Shown: positions 9,698-21,945, counted from the first letter of the stretch. The stretch is 64,000 nucleotides of DNA from Phallus indusiatus (GCA_027605045.1 JAQFWX010000056.1:124001-188000); one strand, 5' to 3'. The notes: generated by a model not told the origin, from the sequence alone. A program made the numbers and translations.

Positions 9698-11792
9698 TTA
9701 ACAGTTTTTCAGGAGACTTTCCCAGTGTGATTTAGGAGTGATAACATATTCAAATGGTTCAGGATGGCTTTAGTCGGGAAGGCATAAGCATGGTCCAAAA
9801 TCAAATCGAGGATCACAACTCACGTTATAAGGTCACCGGCAAATCTCGCTGAAGGAATAGCAGGTTTACCGTTTTTGATGATTGGTTTGATATCGAAGAC
9901 AGTTATTAACACGGAGGACGCTAGCCATACCATCGCGTTGGCTAAATGTACGCCTGGACATCTTCTAATATACGATATGCGCAATTATATAATTGAATGA
10001 TGGCTTAAAAACTAAAAAAAGGGAATCAAACCTGCGTCCGTATCCAAACATGAAGTCGGTTGGGTCCCTTTGTTTCCGCTTACCCTCTTCGTCAAACTCA
10101 AGAAAGCGTTCCGGTAGAAATTTTTCTGGATGTGGATATAACTTTTCATCTCGATGGAAATGTCTAAAGAAAGTCAAATATAGAGACGAATGAAAATCAA
10201 GAGAGAAAGAAAAAGAAGCACATGTTATTTGCAAACAGAATACTCCCTTTTGGGATAAAATATCCATCGTGAACATCGTCTTCTCGAGCCACGTGCTGGA
10301 GACCTTGAGGGAGCGAACGTTAGAAAGCTCTGAATATAATACTTGAAAGAAATACTGACCTAAAGGGCCTATCGTGTAGCAACGATGAACTTCTAGACAC
10401 AGTGCTTCGAAATATGGAAGAAGGGGGCGATCTGCCAAGGTCGGCAGACGATCATTTCCAATGACGACTTGAATTTCCTCCTGAGCTTTTTGCAGTTCAG
10501 GAGTGTGTCTCACCATGGCCAACAAGAAGCACGATAGCGCACCGGCGGTCTGCATACATATTCATTCCGGAGGTGAACCGTGAGTTCAATGACACTTACT
10601 GTATGTGCACCACCTGTTGTTTCCTATGTTAATAGTATACATATGTCAAAAAGGGGAGAACATACCAGCGTATATCGCACCTGCAGCCCATTGTATAACC
10701 TTTTCCTGTTCAGCTGAGAACCCTCCTTCTTCCAATATGTCCGTTACAAAACAAGGTCGAGCGGTTCCCAAGTTCTTGGGGGTCGTAATTATGGTAGATA
10801 TATATATATGTATGGCTAATGAAGATTCTCATACCATTTGTTCCTTCGTCCAATCATAGGGGTATGTTAACATTTCATTCAAGGTTTGACGGTATTTCAT
10901 AGCTTTCCTCTTCCAGCTGGCGCCAGGAAACCAGCTTGGAATAAACCTCACTACAAAGGGATCTCAGAAAGAGAGTCATAATATAAAATGAAATGAAAAA
11001 CATTACTTAATGGAAAAAAATCGACGGAAAAGGCCCCGCTTTGAGTAGTTTCGCCGAAATCATCCATCGCCTTTGTGACTATATTGACGAGAATATCGTC
11101 GTCATCGGTTACTTGATATCCATAAACAAGTATTAAGACAACAGATCCGGCATAGCTATTGCAGAGAGTGGATAGGTGAAGTTTCTGTATTTTTTTTTAG
11201 TTACGAAACACTTACTGTTGAAAAGATTCTAGTTGCTTTCCCGGATCTTTAAACAAGCGGGGCAGAAGTTTCTTGATTTCTTCATCGAGCACATTTTCAA
11301 ACCTTTCCACTTTGGAGCGAGTGCCGAGAAAGTTGGACATGTATCTTCTTTGCTCTAACCAGATGCTGTCGAAGGGTCTTAAAGCGGGTCCATCTTCCCA
11401 ACCAACAAGTTTACCAGCCATCATTAATGTCGGGCGCTCGCTGTATAAGCGATTCTTCGATTCCAAGAGCTCGTTTACATATTTGAGATCGTTGAGGATG
11501 ATGATATGCTGGCCCATAACGTCAACATGTACGATGCCACCTAATATCAAGCATCCAATATACAGGGCCAATTTGTGCGAAAGGATAATTGCAACTAACC
11601 ATACGTTATGGCCCACTCTCCAAATGTCTTGTATGTTTTTGTCTTCGGCATGTCCCATAAATTCCCAATGAATGGGAATGATTTGGGGCCTGGTGGGAAA
11701 GGGGCAGGTTGTGTTTTCTTCAGGAGTTTGTTGTAAAACAAAAATGACGAAGAAGTAGCGATAGCAAGATATAACATTTTAGTTGAATCCAT
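9698..11792 (-). CDS. Cytochrome P450 monooxygenase, copy 2
   Basis: The exon plan matches copy 1 junction for junction: eleven exons, starting MDSTKMLYLAIATSSS and ending ITPKSHWESLLKNC. It is about 510 aa. Visible motifs are the anchor plus hinge (PFPPGPKSFP), the I-helix GGAHTT, the K-helix EVHR, LPERFLE and the heme loop FMFGYGRRRCPGV. Unlike copy 1, the corresponding introns have GT donors, for example GTATGA after EQM and GTTTGA in the heme loop. A 14-nt exon lies at 10600-10613. I see no frame break, so the gene looks intact. Similarity with copy 1 is high in core motifs but clearly diverged elsewhere, so the duplication is not recent. An upstream in-frame ATG would lengthen the N-terminus; I chose the one that aligns with copy 1. 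Substrate unknown. Confidence 0.85.
10600..10613 (-). other. 14-nt microexon of P450 copy 2
   Basis: Carries the I-helix GGAHT codons. The flanking introns have GTATGT and GTAAGT donors. Length and phase equal the microexon of copy 1. Confidence 0.75.
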
Positions 11793-12602
11793 AATGTGGA
11801 GATGCTGGTTGAAAAAAAAGCTGTAGTTAAACGCGTCACTCGTGGTTAAAATACACATCATACCCCAAGGGATCAAGACAATGAATAATAGAATCTCGGG
11901 AGCATGTAGCGCCAATGCGCCAGGTCATTGTGTTTCCAGCGAAAATTACGCCAATGTAACTTGTCCTTAAAGTCATTTTTGTTGAAAAGCATTTGTTTTC
12001 CTTGCCGCGAATTTCTAGGACCTAAGGATGGGACCATTGGCGAGTGCTTCGGAACCTGGACCATTCGATAATGGAGGAGTTTGTGGAAATAACACTGAGG
12101 AACGTCCTTTTCCTTCCAATTAGCGCGCAATGTCCAGGACGTTATTCTCTCCAAACTCTCGGTTGCATGAAATCGAGGCTAATAGTTAGAAATTACCCCT
12201 TGGGGAATTCGAAGTTGGTAGCTACATCCCCTTTAATATACATCAATGATTCAAACAGGACTTGCGCTGTATCAGTTTGTTCGAATTCTAAAAGATGAAC
12301 ATCTACCTTACGTGTGAAAAAGACAAGATGCGCAGTTATCATGGGGCTAGACGGCCGGCCTTGAGGCTTTTAGTAGCTTGAACTAGCTTCTAATCTTCAT
12401 TAATCAATTGCGAGGTCAATTATTTTTTGGTAAATCGCGCCAGAGACGTTTTGAGGACATGAAAGTGCTGTAAACTATCACCATTGCTGGCGGTTGCTGG
12501 CATTATTACTTCGAATTGGAAGCTGGCAGTTTGCGTGTCGTGGCGTGACCGTCACGCACCGTTAGCAACTTTCCCGTTTTCCAGCAGGGGCGTTTTCACA
12601 TG
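11793..12602. other. Intergenic region, no recognised gene
   Basis: An open frame on the minus strand at 11873-12154 (93 codons) matches no family I know and overlaps the promoter side of P450 copy 2, so it is not called. The right part contains a 20-base sequence at 12565-12584 that returns at 12984-13003, flanking the F-box fragment. Confidence 0.4.
12565..12584. repeat. Direct repeat, left copy
   Basis: GCAACTTTCCCGTTTTCCAG occurs here and at 12984-13003. The similarity extends imperfectly for about 20 bases to the left in both copies (TCACGC is shared). The pair brackets the duplicated F-box fragment. Confidence 0.7.
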
Positions 12603-12934
12603 AAATCCATGAAATCTCATGACGGCATTCTCAGTCTACATGCTAAAACACGATACATAGCTTTATTGAATCAGTTTTTTTTTATCGGTATCTCCTTCGG
12701 CTTCTGGTAGTCGAGGTATTCATCTCCGGTGTAAAATTCGCCCCAACTACATAATGTCTACATTGACGTGGTCTTTGTTCTGCTTCTCAACCATCGTCTA
12801 CTTCCTCTTCAAACTGACCGCTTTCATCCTTGTCATAATAATGGAAACATTGATCCTCTACGAAATTACTCCACATGCGAACGAACGACAGATTGGGAAG
12901 TTCAATGACAAGATGGCGAACCAACTCTCCTATA
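12603..12934 (-). pseudogene. Duplicated 3' fragment of the F-box gene
   Basis: This segment repeats about 320 bases covering the downstream flank and last roughly 75 codons of the F-box gene (2524-2840). The minus-strand translation still reads ELVRHLVIELPNLSFVRMWS and NFVEDQCFHYYDKDES, matching the parent except for scattered changes. The copy lacks the F-box, the start and all upstream repeats. It has an insertion of about 20 bases near 12755 and loses the original stop. Homology stops abruptly at CTCCTATA, within the codons that read AIGEL in the parent. It is flanked by 20-base direct repeats. It cannot encode a working protein on its own. DNA-level copying is implied because non-coding flank is included. 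Confidence 0.8.
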
Positions 12935-12983
12935 CAATGCCAGCATCTCGCGGTGCGGTGTGGTAACATGACTATCACGCGCC

Positions 12984-13003
12984 GCAACTTTCCCGTTTTC
13001 CAG
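12984..13003. repeat. Direct repeat, right copy
   Basis: Exact 20-base match to 12565-12584, lying just beyond the end of the F-box-derived fragment. Confidence 0.7.
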
Positions 13004-13564
13004 TTCGTAGCCATCATGAACTCTTTTTTTATTGAAAAACAGTTCACACTCGATGTAACCTTGCTTGGAGGAAATAAATTGCTACAAACATCAAGGAGAA
13101 TAACCTTGGCACCGTGTTTATTCTATTGTCGGCGCGTATCCAATTTCATGACTTGTCATCCTCTCTATTCTTCTGATTACACGTTTAGAAAAATGCTGGT
13201 GGAATTTCTGATCAGCCCTACGGTAATTCATATGTCACTCGTACCCCCATTGAAACATACTCGTAGGTGTCAACATTCTACGAACAAGATCAGTAACTCT
13301 GACTCCTGCGATTCATGGATCGAGTCGTTTCTCAAGTGAGAAATACATAAAAACTCAGAATCATGGCCAGCATTTAATTTTTTTTTCATATTCATGTAAA
13401 ACAAGACGCGTCACGAAACAAGAATTTGAATCCGAGCCTGGTTATTCCGATTACCCTTTCTCCTATGCAATCCCCGGTAATACTAAACGTGCTACCCAAC
13501 ACTATCACCACAACTACAACTGCCAAAGAACATGAAGCAAGATTACCTTCCTTCAAGAAGCCCG
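13004..13564. other. Upstream region of the reductase gene
   Basis: No gene is recognised. The last 100 bases are rich in A and C and should contain the promoter and leader of the reductase gene. An in-frame ATG at 13532 would lengthen that protein by 11 residues. Confidence 0.4.
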
Positions 13565-15246
13565 ATGGCCGATTTTAAATTGCTAGTTCCGAACGAGAAG
13601 CTGTTGTTTAATCAAATTCCAACCGGTACGTGAAGCTTCTGCGCATTACACCTTTACAAAAATTAAAGTTTCAATTTAGATTATCCAAAACCGGGAGAGA
13701 CGACTCGAATTGACAAAACAGAGCAAATGGACTTGCAGGCGCCGTTGAACAACGGTATTCTAGTCAAAACTATCGCGTTGTCAATTGATCCCTACCTTCG
13801 AGGCCGCATGCGACCAGAAGACGTCGATACGTATTCGGTATGTATGACGTATTGTCTCAGATTTGTCTACCATTCTTTCCTACATTTGATAAATTCTAAT
13901 AGCCTGCTTTTGCAATTGGAAAACCGTAAGTTTCATCTATTTTCAACAAAAAAAAGCTAAATGATATAATATGACCAGAATATCTAACTTCGGAATAGCT
14001 GCGGTTGTTCGCTCTGATAATCGCAAATTCCATGCTGGTGACCATGTCTATGGTGTTTTCGGTACGTGGACACCAATGAAAGTCAATACCAACGCACCTT
14101 TACGCAACACCTTTCTTAGACTTTCAAAGTTATTCTATTATTCAAGAACCCTCGAATTTGAAAGTCATAAAAAAAGAGGAACGCCTCCCATGGAGCACCT
14201 ACCTTGGAGTATTGGGTATGCCCGGTAGGTGGAAATGGTACAATTCAAAGAGCTGTTCAGCTGAATACGAGTAGGACAAACAGCGTATGTGGGTTGGAAA
14301 AAATATGTACCCATCACGAACAAAAAGGTTGGTATCCTATGCCCGCTATGTAGTGTAATTAGAACTTCAGATGAGATAACACATCGTTATAAGGACTCCG
14401 AGAATGCAAAAACCGTTGTATTCGTCAGCTCGGCGGCAGGAGGTGTTGGGTCGTAAGTTAAAATAAGCGATTAACAGTAATATCTTCATACTAATGTGCA
14501 AAAGGATGGTTGTTCAACTTGCAAAAGCACAAGGATTCACGATCATTGCTTCAGCTGGATCCGACGAAAAGGTCCAATTTGCCAAAGAGCTAGGAGCAAA
14601 TGTCGCATTTAACTATAAAACTACGGATACGGCTACAGCTCTGAAAGATTCAGGTTTACGCGTCGACATCTACTGGGATAATGTATGTTTGTTTCTTATA
14701 TAGAATTGACTTCGCGCTGAAATTTTAACTTCGTTTGCCCTGAATTTGCTGTTCACTCAATCCGGATAGGTTGGAGGTACGTTACAAATATGTGAGCTTG
14801 GATGAATAACAATAACTAACTATCACGACGAAGGTGAAATACTCGACGCAGTCCTCCCAGTGATGAATAATCACGGTCGCATAATTATGTGCGGAGCCAT
14901 CGCTAGTTATAACACTCCGGATAAGTATGGGATCAAGGTTAGTAAGCATCCAATCTCAAAGTCAAGTCTCTTCATGATCCTACGTTTGCTTTAGAACATG
15001 CACGAAGTGATATCCAAGCGACTTACAATTCAAGGCTTCATCGTAAGCGATAGTTTGAAAGATCACATCTCGGATTTCTTCAAAACATTTCCCAAAATGG
15101 CTGCGGGCGGGAAGCTGAAACATAAGGAACAGCTATATTTTGGATTCGACGGAGCGGAACAAGCTATCGCCGATATCCAGAAAGGTGAAAACGCTGCTAA
15201 ACCCGTTGTGATGCTTGATGAAGAGAAAGAGCCTGACGCAGCCTAA
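13565..15246 (+). CDS. MDR-family NADP-dependent reductase (double-bond reductase type)
   Basis: Nine or more small exons join to a protein of about 340 aa. It starts MADFKLLVPNEKLLF and contains the N-terminal GroES-like fold with DPYLRGRM, then the Rossmann fold with VVFVSSAAGGVGS and, later, the nucleotide-domain pieces VDIYWDNVGGE and GRIIMCGAIASYN. These are the hallmarks of zinc-independent medium-chain reductases such as prostaglandin/leukotriene B4 reductases and plant double-bond reductases, which reduce alpha,beta-unsaturated carbonyls with NADPH. Intron donors include GTACGT, GTATGT and GTAAGT. One exon is only 7 nt (14770-14776). Ends with the acidic tail KEPDAA. It is cytosolic, with no targeting signal. 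It lies 1.8 kb from the P450 pair and may act in the same pathway, which is inference. ATG at 13532 is an alternative start. Confidence 0.85.
14770..14776 (+). other. 7-nt microexon of the reductase gene
   Basis: GTTGGAG lies between an acceptor ending GATAG and a GTACGT donor. It restores the conserved D-N-V-G-G-E order of the MDR family; without it the frame breaks. Confidence 0.75.
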
Positions 15247-18200
15247 TCTTTCTTAAAAAGAGCTAACGGTAACCGCTGACCGCTGATGATGGTCATTTTA
15301 TGGGGTTATTCGTTTGCTTCCTACGTACTCATGTATAGATTATCTTAAATTAGAAAGTTAATTGAGTCTATTAAATTATGAGTGAATACAAATTATTAGC
15401 GGAATACGTAGTCACGCGACTCGCCCTGTATCGATGGTGAATATTGAATCATATGTATATACCATCAAATAGAAGGTTTTGAGCCCGAGTATTGAAATAT
15501 TGAAGGAGCTTGAATTAGGGGGTCATAGTCTTCCTATGAGCGTAGGCGATAGTCCGATCGTCTCTAGGTAGATTCCCCGTCTCCAACCGCTCATTCGGAT
15601 CGGAATGTTTCTGGTTAGGAAGGTACCAGACAGGATCGTCACGTATCACTTACATAGCACTTTTCAATGCCAAATAGGAAAGCAAAAGAGCGGGAAAGGA
15701 TGACGCGAAGGGTGGAATTCAAAGCGGAGGATTGTTGATAACCAAAATTGTTGCTGTCGTCGAAACTAAGGCCTTCCATTGATTTATGGCATCGATCAAT
15801 AAGATCATGATGCATTGATGTCTGGTCCCGTTGCGTGTGCACCACAAGGCTATAGAAGTCTATAGATGGTTGCGTACAGAAGAGTCTCGCGGCGTTCTGG
15901 GCGTCATTTTCAGCTTAGGAAGTAGGAACTTACTTGCTAAGTAGCTTGAATAGCACCGACAAAGATATCGTTTTTCCGTGAACGTGAAGATGGATGGAAG
16001 CAGAGGTGCTGTACAAAGAAGAGTCTCGACGACCATAATAATGAATAAGCTCGAACCCTGAAGAGGAACTAAAACTTGTCATATGATTGAGACCACCGGC
16101 AATAAACCATTTCGAAGAAAAAAAGATTCTCTTCCTTGAAGTCTTGTGTCTTGTTCTCTGAATGGAGACTGGTTGCAAATGTGGGTAGACCAATGCCATC
16201 CCGCCGTTCAATCAGTTTTGCAGATTTTCGGTTATTTTTAAAATGAAAATTCCTCCGGGTCAGATAGAAACCATGGAATTCACGTTAATCGGGCCAATAT
16301 TTCGAAATTGTAGGTTGACGTTTGATTTGATTATCGACTAGATCTGATATCAAAAGACAGGAGCAGATGAGAAGAATTTTAAAGAATTAGGTAAGGGTTT
16401 GGTTTACCGACCATGCAGATATTTAATTTCAAAAGACAGAACCTGTCCAAAGACTTCTTAACATGTATTCACCTCGGATTACCTAAATTAGCACAATGGA
16501 AGGCCGAAAGAAGCGGTGGATATCAAAAATGACGAAAACGGCGACTGAGATACGCGGACCAACATGATGCGAGATGTATACACCTATAGCTATTTATCTC
16601 AGTCCTGGGAACATCCAGTTTGTATTCGCCAGATGCTGGATTTGGTGAATTTGGATTAATGCCTCAGTGGTCTCGTTACAAACTATTTGGATAGGCGCGG
16701 AGCTTCTTAGAATTCGAGAATGCACGCTTATCTTGAAGGGTATGTATGGAGAAAAAAAATTTTAAAAGGAATATATTGAGCTAATTAAAAAAGTTTCGAA
16801 CGAAGGAGAAATTAGGGGCGACCTTTACATTCATTTTATCTCGAAAGCGGGTTTTGTTCCCAGAGTGGGTTGCAAGAGTGGGCGGGACTCGGGAGGCGGA
16901 AGTCGGTCAGGTCGGCTCGGGTGTGTGCCGATTTTAACCGGAGCGTGAACAGGACAAGTCGCCAATTGGTCAGATCTGTACAGTTGCCGTTTGGTGGTTT
17001 TGTCAAGGTTTGTTAAAGTTTGCCAGATTTTCTCAAAAAAAAAAACGCATTTTACCAGGTCAGAATATCAGAGCCGAAAATAGCCGTGGACATGTGCTCA
17101 TACGAATGGTACTTAGACTGCGGTTTGAGACAGTATTTGGTCCATATTATTCGATGAGATGATGGCGAGAGATCCGGTTGCAGTGCTCCAGCCTTCACGA
17201 GTCTCGCATCGCAATAATCCATATGATTAATGGTTAAATAGAGAGGGCGTAACAATACCACATGATTATGCATTATCAAAACTCATTTTAATACTGTCAA
17301 CCAGTACGGGTCCTCTATCCGAAATTCCCTTTATATTATCGAGTGCAATATCGCCATTCATCTCGATCAGAACTCGGGTAATTGTGGTGGTCAAATGAAA
17401 ATACAAGTGATCGGGCCTTAGCATTATAATCTCACCCGACGAAAATGACGTTTTATAGATCATCTGCACATGCGAAACGTTAGCGTGTTAGCTCTGACCT
17501 CGACATGTATTAACTTCACGGGCGGTTTCAGCGTTTACATAACCACCGGTATCGGTCCTGAGATGCCTGAATTTCCTTGCTCCGCCCAGAAAGTCCGTGA
17601 TTAATGCGAGGCGAGATCATAAATCTGACTGCGCTGCCTTTCGGTCTCTATTGGAAATTATATGGCACTTTGTAGTACTTGATCATTAGCAGACCAGACC
17701 AAAATTTCAATTTGCAGTCTGAGGTGACCGAAGCGAATGCTTTCATCGGAGTATCTGGTGAAAATTTGATAAGGATTCTTAACTCTTTTTTCTCTTCTTT
17801 TCCTCAAAAGAATTGTTTTAAAACATAGCGAAGCAGAGGCTTTTAATTAAATAAACGCTCAGCTGAGGTAATTGGCTTTGTGGCTTGGGCGTCAAAGGCT
17901 AAAGGCTTTGTGCATTGAAAACCAATATGTATCCGAGCACCTGAGAGGAGAGGTTTTGAAGATCAAATCTGGACGTGCAATTTAGAGAATTAAAGGGATT
18001 AACCGGACCGCAGGAGGCCCTTGTAAGAGTTCAGGTGCCCGTGAGAAAATACGGCGAAACAAGAGTAACCAAATCGGGACATAAGCACGGAACCAAAATA
18101 GGTTGAAAAGGAATATCACGCGGCCGCGGAAGCAAGTTCCTTGTTCAGTTTTTCCTCTCACGCCAGGATCTCCCCCCCAAAGCTTTCATATGATACTTTG

Positions 18201-19518
18201 GCCTATGGGCCATCTGACACAAATGGCCACTTGACTCTATTTCCTTCAGCCCAGGGCAATATTATCTGACTGCAATATGGGGCAATATAGCCCGGCAATG
18301 AGTCGGGGGTTTTTCTCAAGAGGCGGTATGAAAAGTTGGAAGCTTTTTTCGTGTACCAACTAAATTCGAATTTAGTTTCTCATAGAAAGTCGGTTCATTT
18401 ATTTGAGGACCTAACCATTTCATCAGGAAGCCACAGGGCACCCAACTTTTTTCTCATACTCGTTAATTCAGACCGACTTATTTTTTTTCTTTTGTGCTGT
18501 CCAACTCGGTCGAACAATGAAGCCCGAAGCCGCTTTGCGTGGGAAGTAGGTCCTTGTTGGCTCGCCTTTCCCAAAACGTGAACAATAGGGAATCCACCGA
18601 ATTCATCTAATCAAGGCCCACTCTGCTCTAAATCTAATTCACAACATATCCCATCAAATTCCAGCTCCCTCCTTTGGAAGAAAAGGATGTGGTTTGTGGT
18701 TCGACTCTTTCCCCATCGTGGCGTCTTTTCTCGTAGTTCATTTCCCTCCTCTTTTCTCCAGCCCTCTTCCAGTTCCGTCTTTCTATGTTTGATCGAACCT
18801 TATCCCTTCCACGAATTGAATTAATAATATTAAATTCGGCAGAAGCTCACCCGGTGTGCAAAAGGCCCTATCTTATCAATTTTCCTAATATGGAACAAGC
18901 AGATTGTACGTTTAACTTGTGGCACTTCTTGTATGTCCCATTTGGGACAAGACCTCGGCCCCGTATTCTCTCGCATTTCATGCTCAAATTCCTCCTGATA
19001 TTCCATATCGTAAAATTAAAAAAATTAAAATAAAATGACGCGGCAAGCTTAGGCAAGGACCTTCTCTCAGGTTAAATTCCTCCAGTCTCACTCCGGCATC
19101 GCTTGTTCACTTACCCTGCATCCTGTCTTGGACCAGCTTTGGTAGGAACTTCTTGTCGCCTAATTCCTGGGTGCATCTCCCGCAAGGTTGCTCTTGCACT
19201 TGATATATCGAGAACATAAAAAGCCAATACAGCCGCCCTGTCCTTTTCTTTGGCCTTTTCGCGCGGTTCGTGCCATCCACACTTTTCTTTCCTCTCCTCT
19301 ACCTCCCTCTTTGGCATTTCGAACTAGAGCAAGCCTCTTGTCCCTTCGACCGACTGCAAGCCGCCTCGAGTGTATCATACCCTCGCTTCACATCCACTGC
19401 GTCTTCTCCAGTTTCCTCGAGCTCTCAAATCAGCGCATTTCTGGTCGTAGTCTATACCCCATTCGTTTCAAAACACCTGTTTATTTTCGATTTTTCACAA
19501 ACAAGTTCTGCCCACACA
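15247..19518. other. Long region with no recognised gene; leader of the HMG gene at right
   Basis: About 4.3 kb with only short, mutually overlapping open frames that show no known motif. Frames at 15639-15845, 15930-16211 and 17052-17279 on the minus strand were inspected and not called. From about 18650 to 19518 the plus strand becomes rich in C and T, typical of fungal promoters and leaders of regulated genes, and probably belongs to the HMG-box gene that starts at 19519. No transposon protein remnant, tRNA or tandem array was seen. Confidence 0.45.
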
Positions 19519-21945
19519 ATGCCGGCTCATCGTACGCAGAATTCGAGACACCTCCGCGTTGAAGGTACGTTAGCGAGTATTGCCCTGCATACATTTGACA
19601 AAATTCCTTAATTTATCCTGTCTCGATAGCAAATCCTGTCGGAGCACCACCGATAAACATAATTTCACCGACACCCCAAACATTCGTGTTCAGTGCTAAT
19701 ACTATGAATGCTCCCAACTCGGAGACCTCGCCTTTTTCTTCCCAGGCCACGCGCTCCCTACCTAATCTCTTTACGACATTCCACGCTTCCCCGTCGGGTG
19801 AATATAATAGCTTTCTTGATCCCAGTCATGCCGCTGGCTCCCATACCTCGTCTATGTTCACAACTTACAGAGACTCTGGATCGACCTCGTTCTTTGCATC
19901 ACCCGTTAGCTCCATCTACGGGCCATCTCCCCCGGAGTCTCCCGCCGGATCCACTTCTCCCTCTCCTCCACCTGGAGTAGGCTCTCCAATTCGCGAACGC
20001 AGATCCCGCTCTGCATCCAGATCATCCCCAGGACCTTATCCGTTTCCTTTACCTCCTCATTCGAACGGTCAAGTGCGTACACAACCACCACGTCCACCAA
20101 ACCCTTGGATTTGCTTCCGCAATGTCAGGTCAGCGCAGTACAAAGAACTCAATTATCCCGAATTTTCGAAATCTTCACCAGAAGAGCGAGGTCGTTCAGC
20201 TCCTAGCTCACCTTCGATGATTCCGCTTAGTTTGGACGGCGATGGGATTGATGGTAATTTAGATCTTCGGATCATATTTTTCCTTCTTACATATCTTCTC
20301 ACGGCATATTTTTCTTTTGTTTCCCTTTTTAGGCCGCCGACCCCGTCAAGCTGATCTTTCCAAACAAATTTCCCTAGAATGGAAGTCGCTTAGTGATGAA
20401 GAAAAGGCACCTTACATTCGCATGTCAGAAGAGGCGAAACTGATTCACGCTCGCATTTACCCTGGCTACAAATATCAGCCTCGTCGCAAACCGGATTCAG
20501 TAAATTCTACCACGAATTCCAAGACGTCATCTGCCGACTCTCCCTCTAAAAAAGGCAAGTCCAAGAAGAACAGTGGTAAAGAAGTTAAAATCAGCTGCAA
20601 AGCTGAGGAGAAACCGTTGGACGATGATATTGAGATTGAGGCGAAACCTTTAGAAACGGTGGTTGAGTTGATCCCTGAGAATGCCGCGCTCGTTGCTCCC
20701 CTTCAGCTACCAGAGACAAGCATACCAGTAGCGACGACTACGATCGAAACGGAAGAGCAGACTGGAGATCCCACGAAAGATTGGACTTGGTTACCTGAAC
20801 AAACGCTTCTCCCAATTTCGTGGGAGCCAGATCAAGACACCGGAAATGTACCACTTGGCGACATCATGAATCCTTTGGACGCTAACGTGGACGATACGAG
20901 CGAGCACGATGAAATTGAGTTCGGGGTAAGTATTTTTTATCATCCTTTTTGCTTTTCGTTTGACATAATTCCGTTAATAGAAACCGTTTTACGTCTCGTT
21001 CCCATCCGTCGGGCAGGCGTTGGAAGAAGAGGCAACACCTGTGCCTTTTTTCCCTTTCACTTCCGAGCCAGAATCGGAAAATTCGCTATTCTCTTTCTCC
21101 AATTACGATTTCCAGGGTTCTTTCGGATTTCATCTTGATGGACTTTCTGATATCTCCCATCTTCCTGACATTTCGGGAAATTTTGATTCTCGTGCGCAAA
21201 CTGTGTCTTCACACTCTCTAACGCTCTGTAACATCTTTTTTTTTTTATTCAAGGTCGTGACTCGTATGTGTCTACCGATGGTAGTTTCAATCTCGATATC
21301 GATCAGCCTTTTTTACCCCTCACTGAGGACAATGGTACTACTAGAGGTCTCAACTTGACAACGGAGGAAATCAACAACCTTTTTACTCAAGGAAGCATTG
21401 CCTCTGCACCGTCGATTCCTCCAGCACCTCGCCGCGCATCGGTTGCCCATCCTACGCCCTCGGAAGAGAAGATCCCCATTATACCACCTTCACCTCGTCG
21501 TAGTTCTTTCGCATTCGCATCTACATCTGCCATTTCAAAATCTCCGGACGGACACTTACTTCCTCCAATCGCAATTCATCGACCCTTCTCTCGCTCCAGA
21601 GCTAATACTTTGCCAGCTCCACCTTCCCCTTTCTCCCAACATGATTCAACATACGTTCGCTCTATCCCTATAGCGAACTTTGGGGCAGATGGCAATGTTA
21701 CGACCTCGGTACTCATTCCCCTCTCAGGACCAAGGTATGATTTGGATTATGAACGCGATCTTGAGGAATACAACCGCGCAATGGGTCTGATGGGGCCTCC
21801 TCCGAGTCTAAAGTCGAAACAAACCAGACAATGTGTAAAAACTAACGGCAGTTCTTTCACTGCTCAATTAGGCGGAAACGAGTTCAGCTTTGAGTCGGAT
21901 TTCGACGACATCATCGATGTGAACGGTCATACCCAAGACATCTGA
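19519..21945 (+). CDS. HMG-box transcription factor 1
   Basis: Five exons give about 720 aa: 19519-19564, about 19630-20254, 20332-20924, 20982-21191 and 21253-21945. The last intron uses a GTGCGC donor, inferred because the alternative would be too short. An HMG box begins PPRPPNPWICFRN (near residue 170) and continues after a Ser-rich insert and an intron with RRPRQADLSKQISLEWKSLS and then YPGYKYQPRRKP. This MATA-type HMG domain binds DNA in the minor groove. The flanks are low-complexity and rich in Ser and Pro, and the C-terminal half has repeated PPAPRRAS and PPSPRRSSF patches that look like phosphorylation or docking sites. A nuclear regulator is likely, possibly of mating or stress, but the target is unknown. 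It lies just upstream of BUB3. Confidence 0.8.

Noticed and set aside
7189..17560. ACCGGTATCGGT occurs near 7189 and near 17548
   Set aside because: Only 12 bases match and the flanks are unrelated, so chance is a fair explanation.
18690..18720. GGTTCGACTCT resembling a tRNA B box
   Set aside because: No A box or cloverleaf can be drawn around it.
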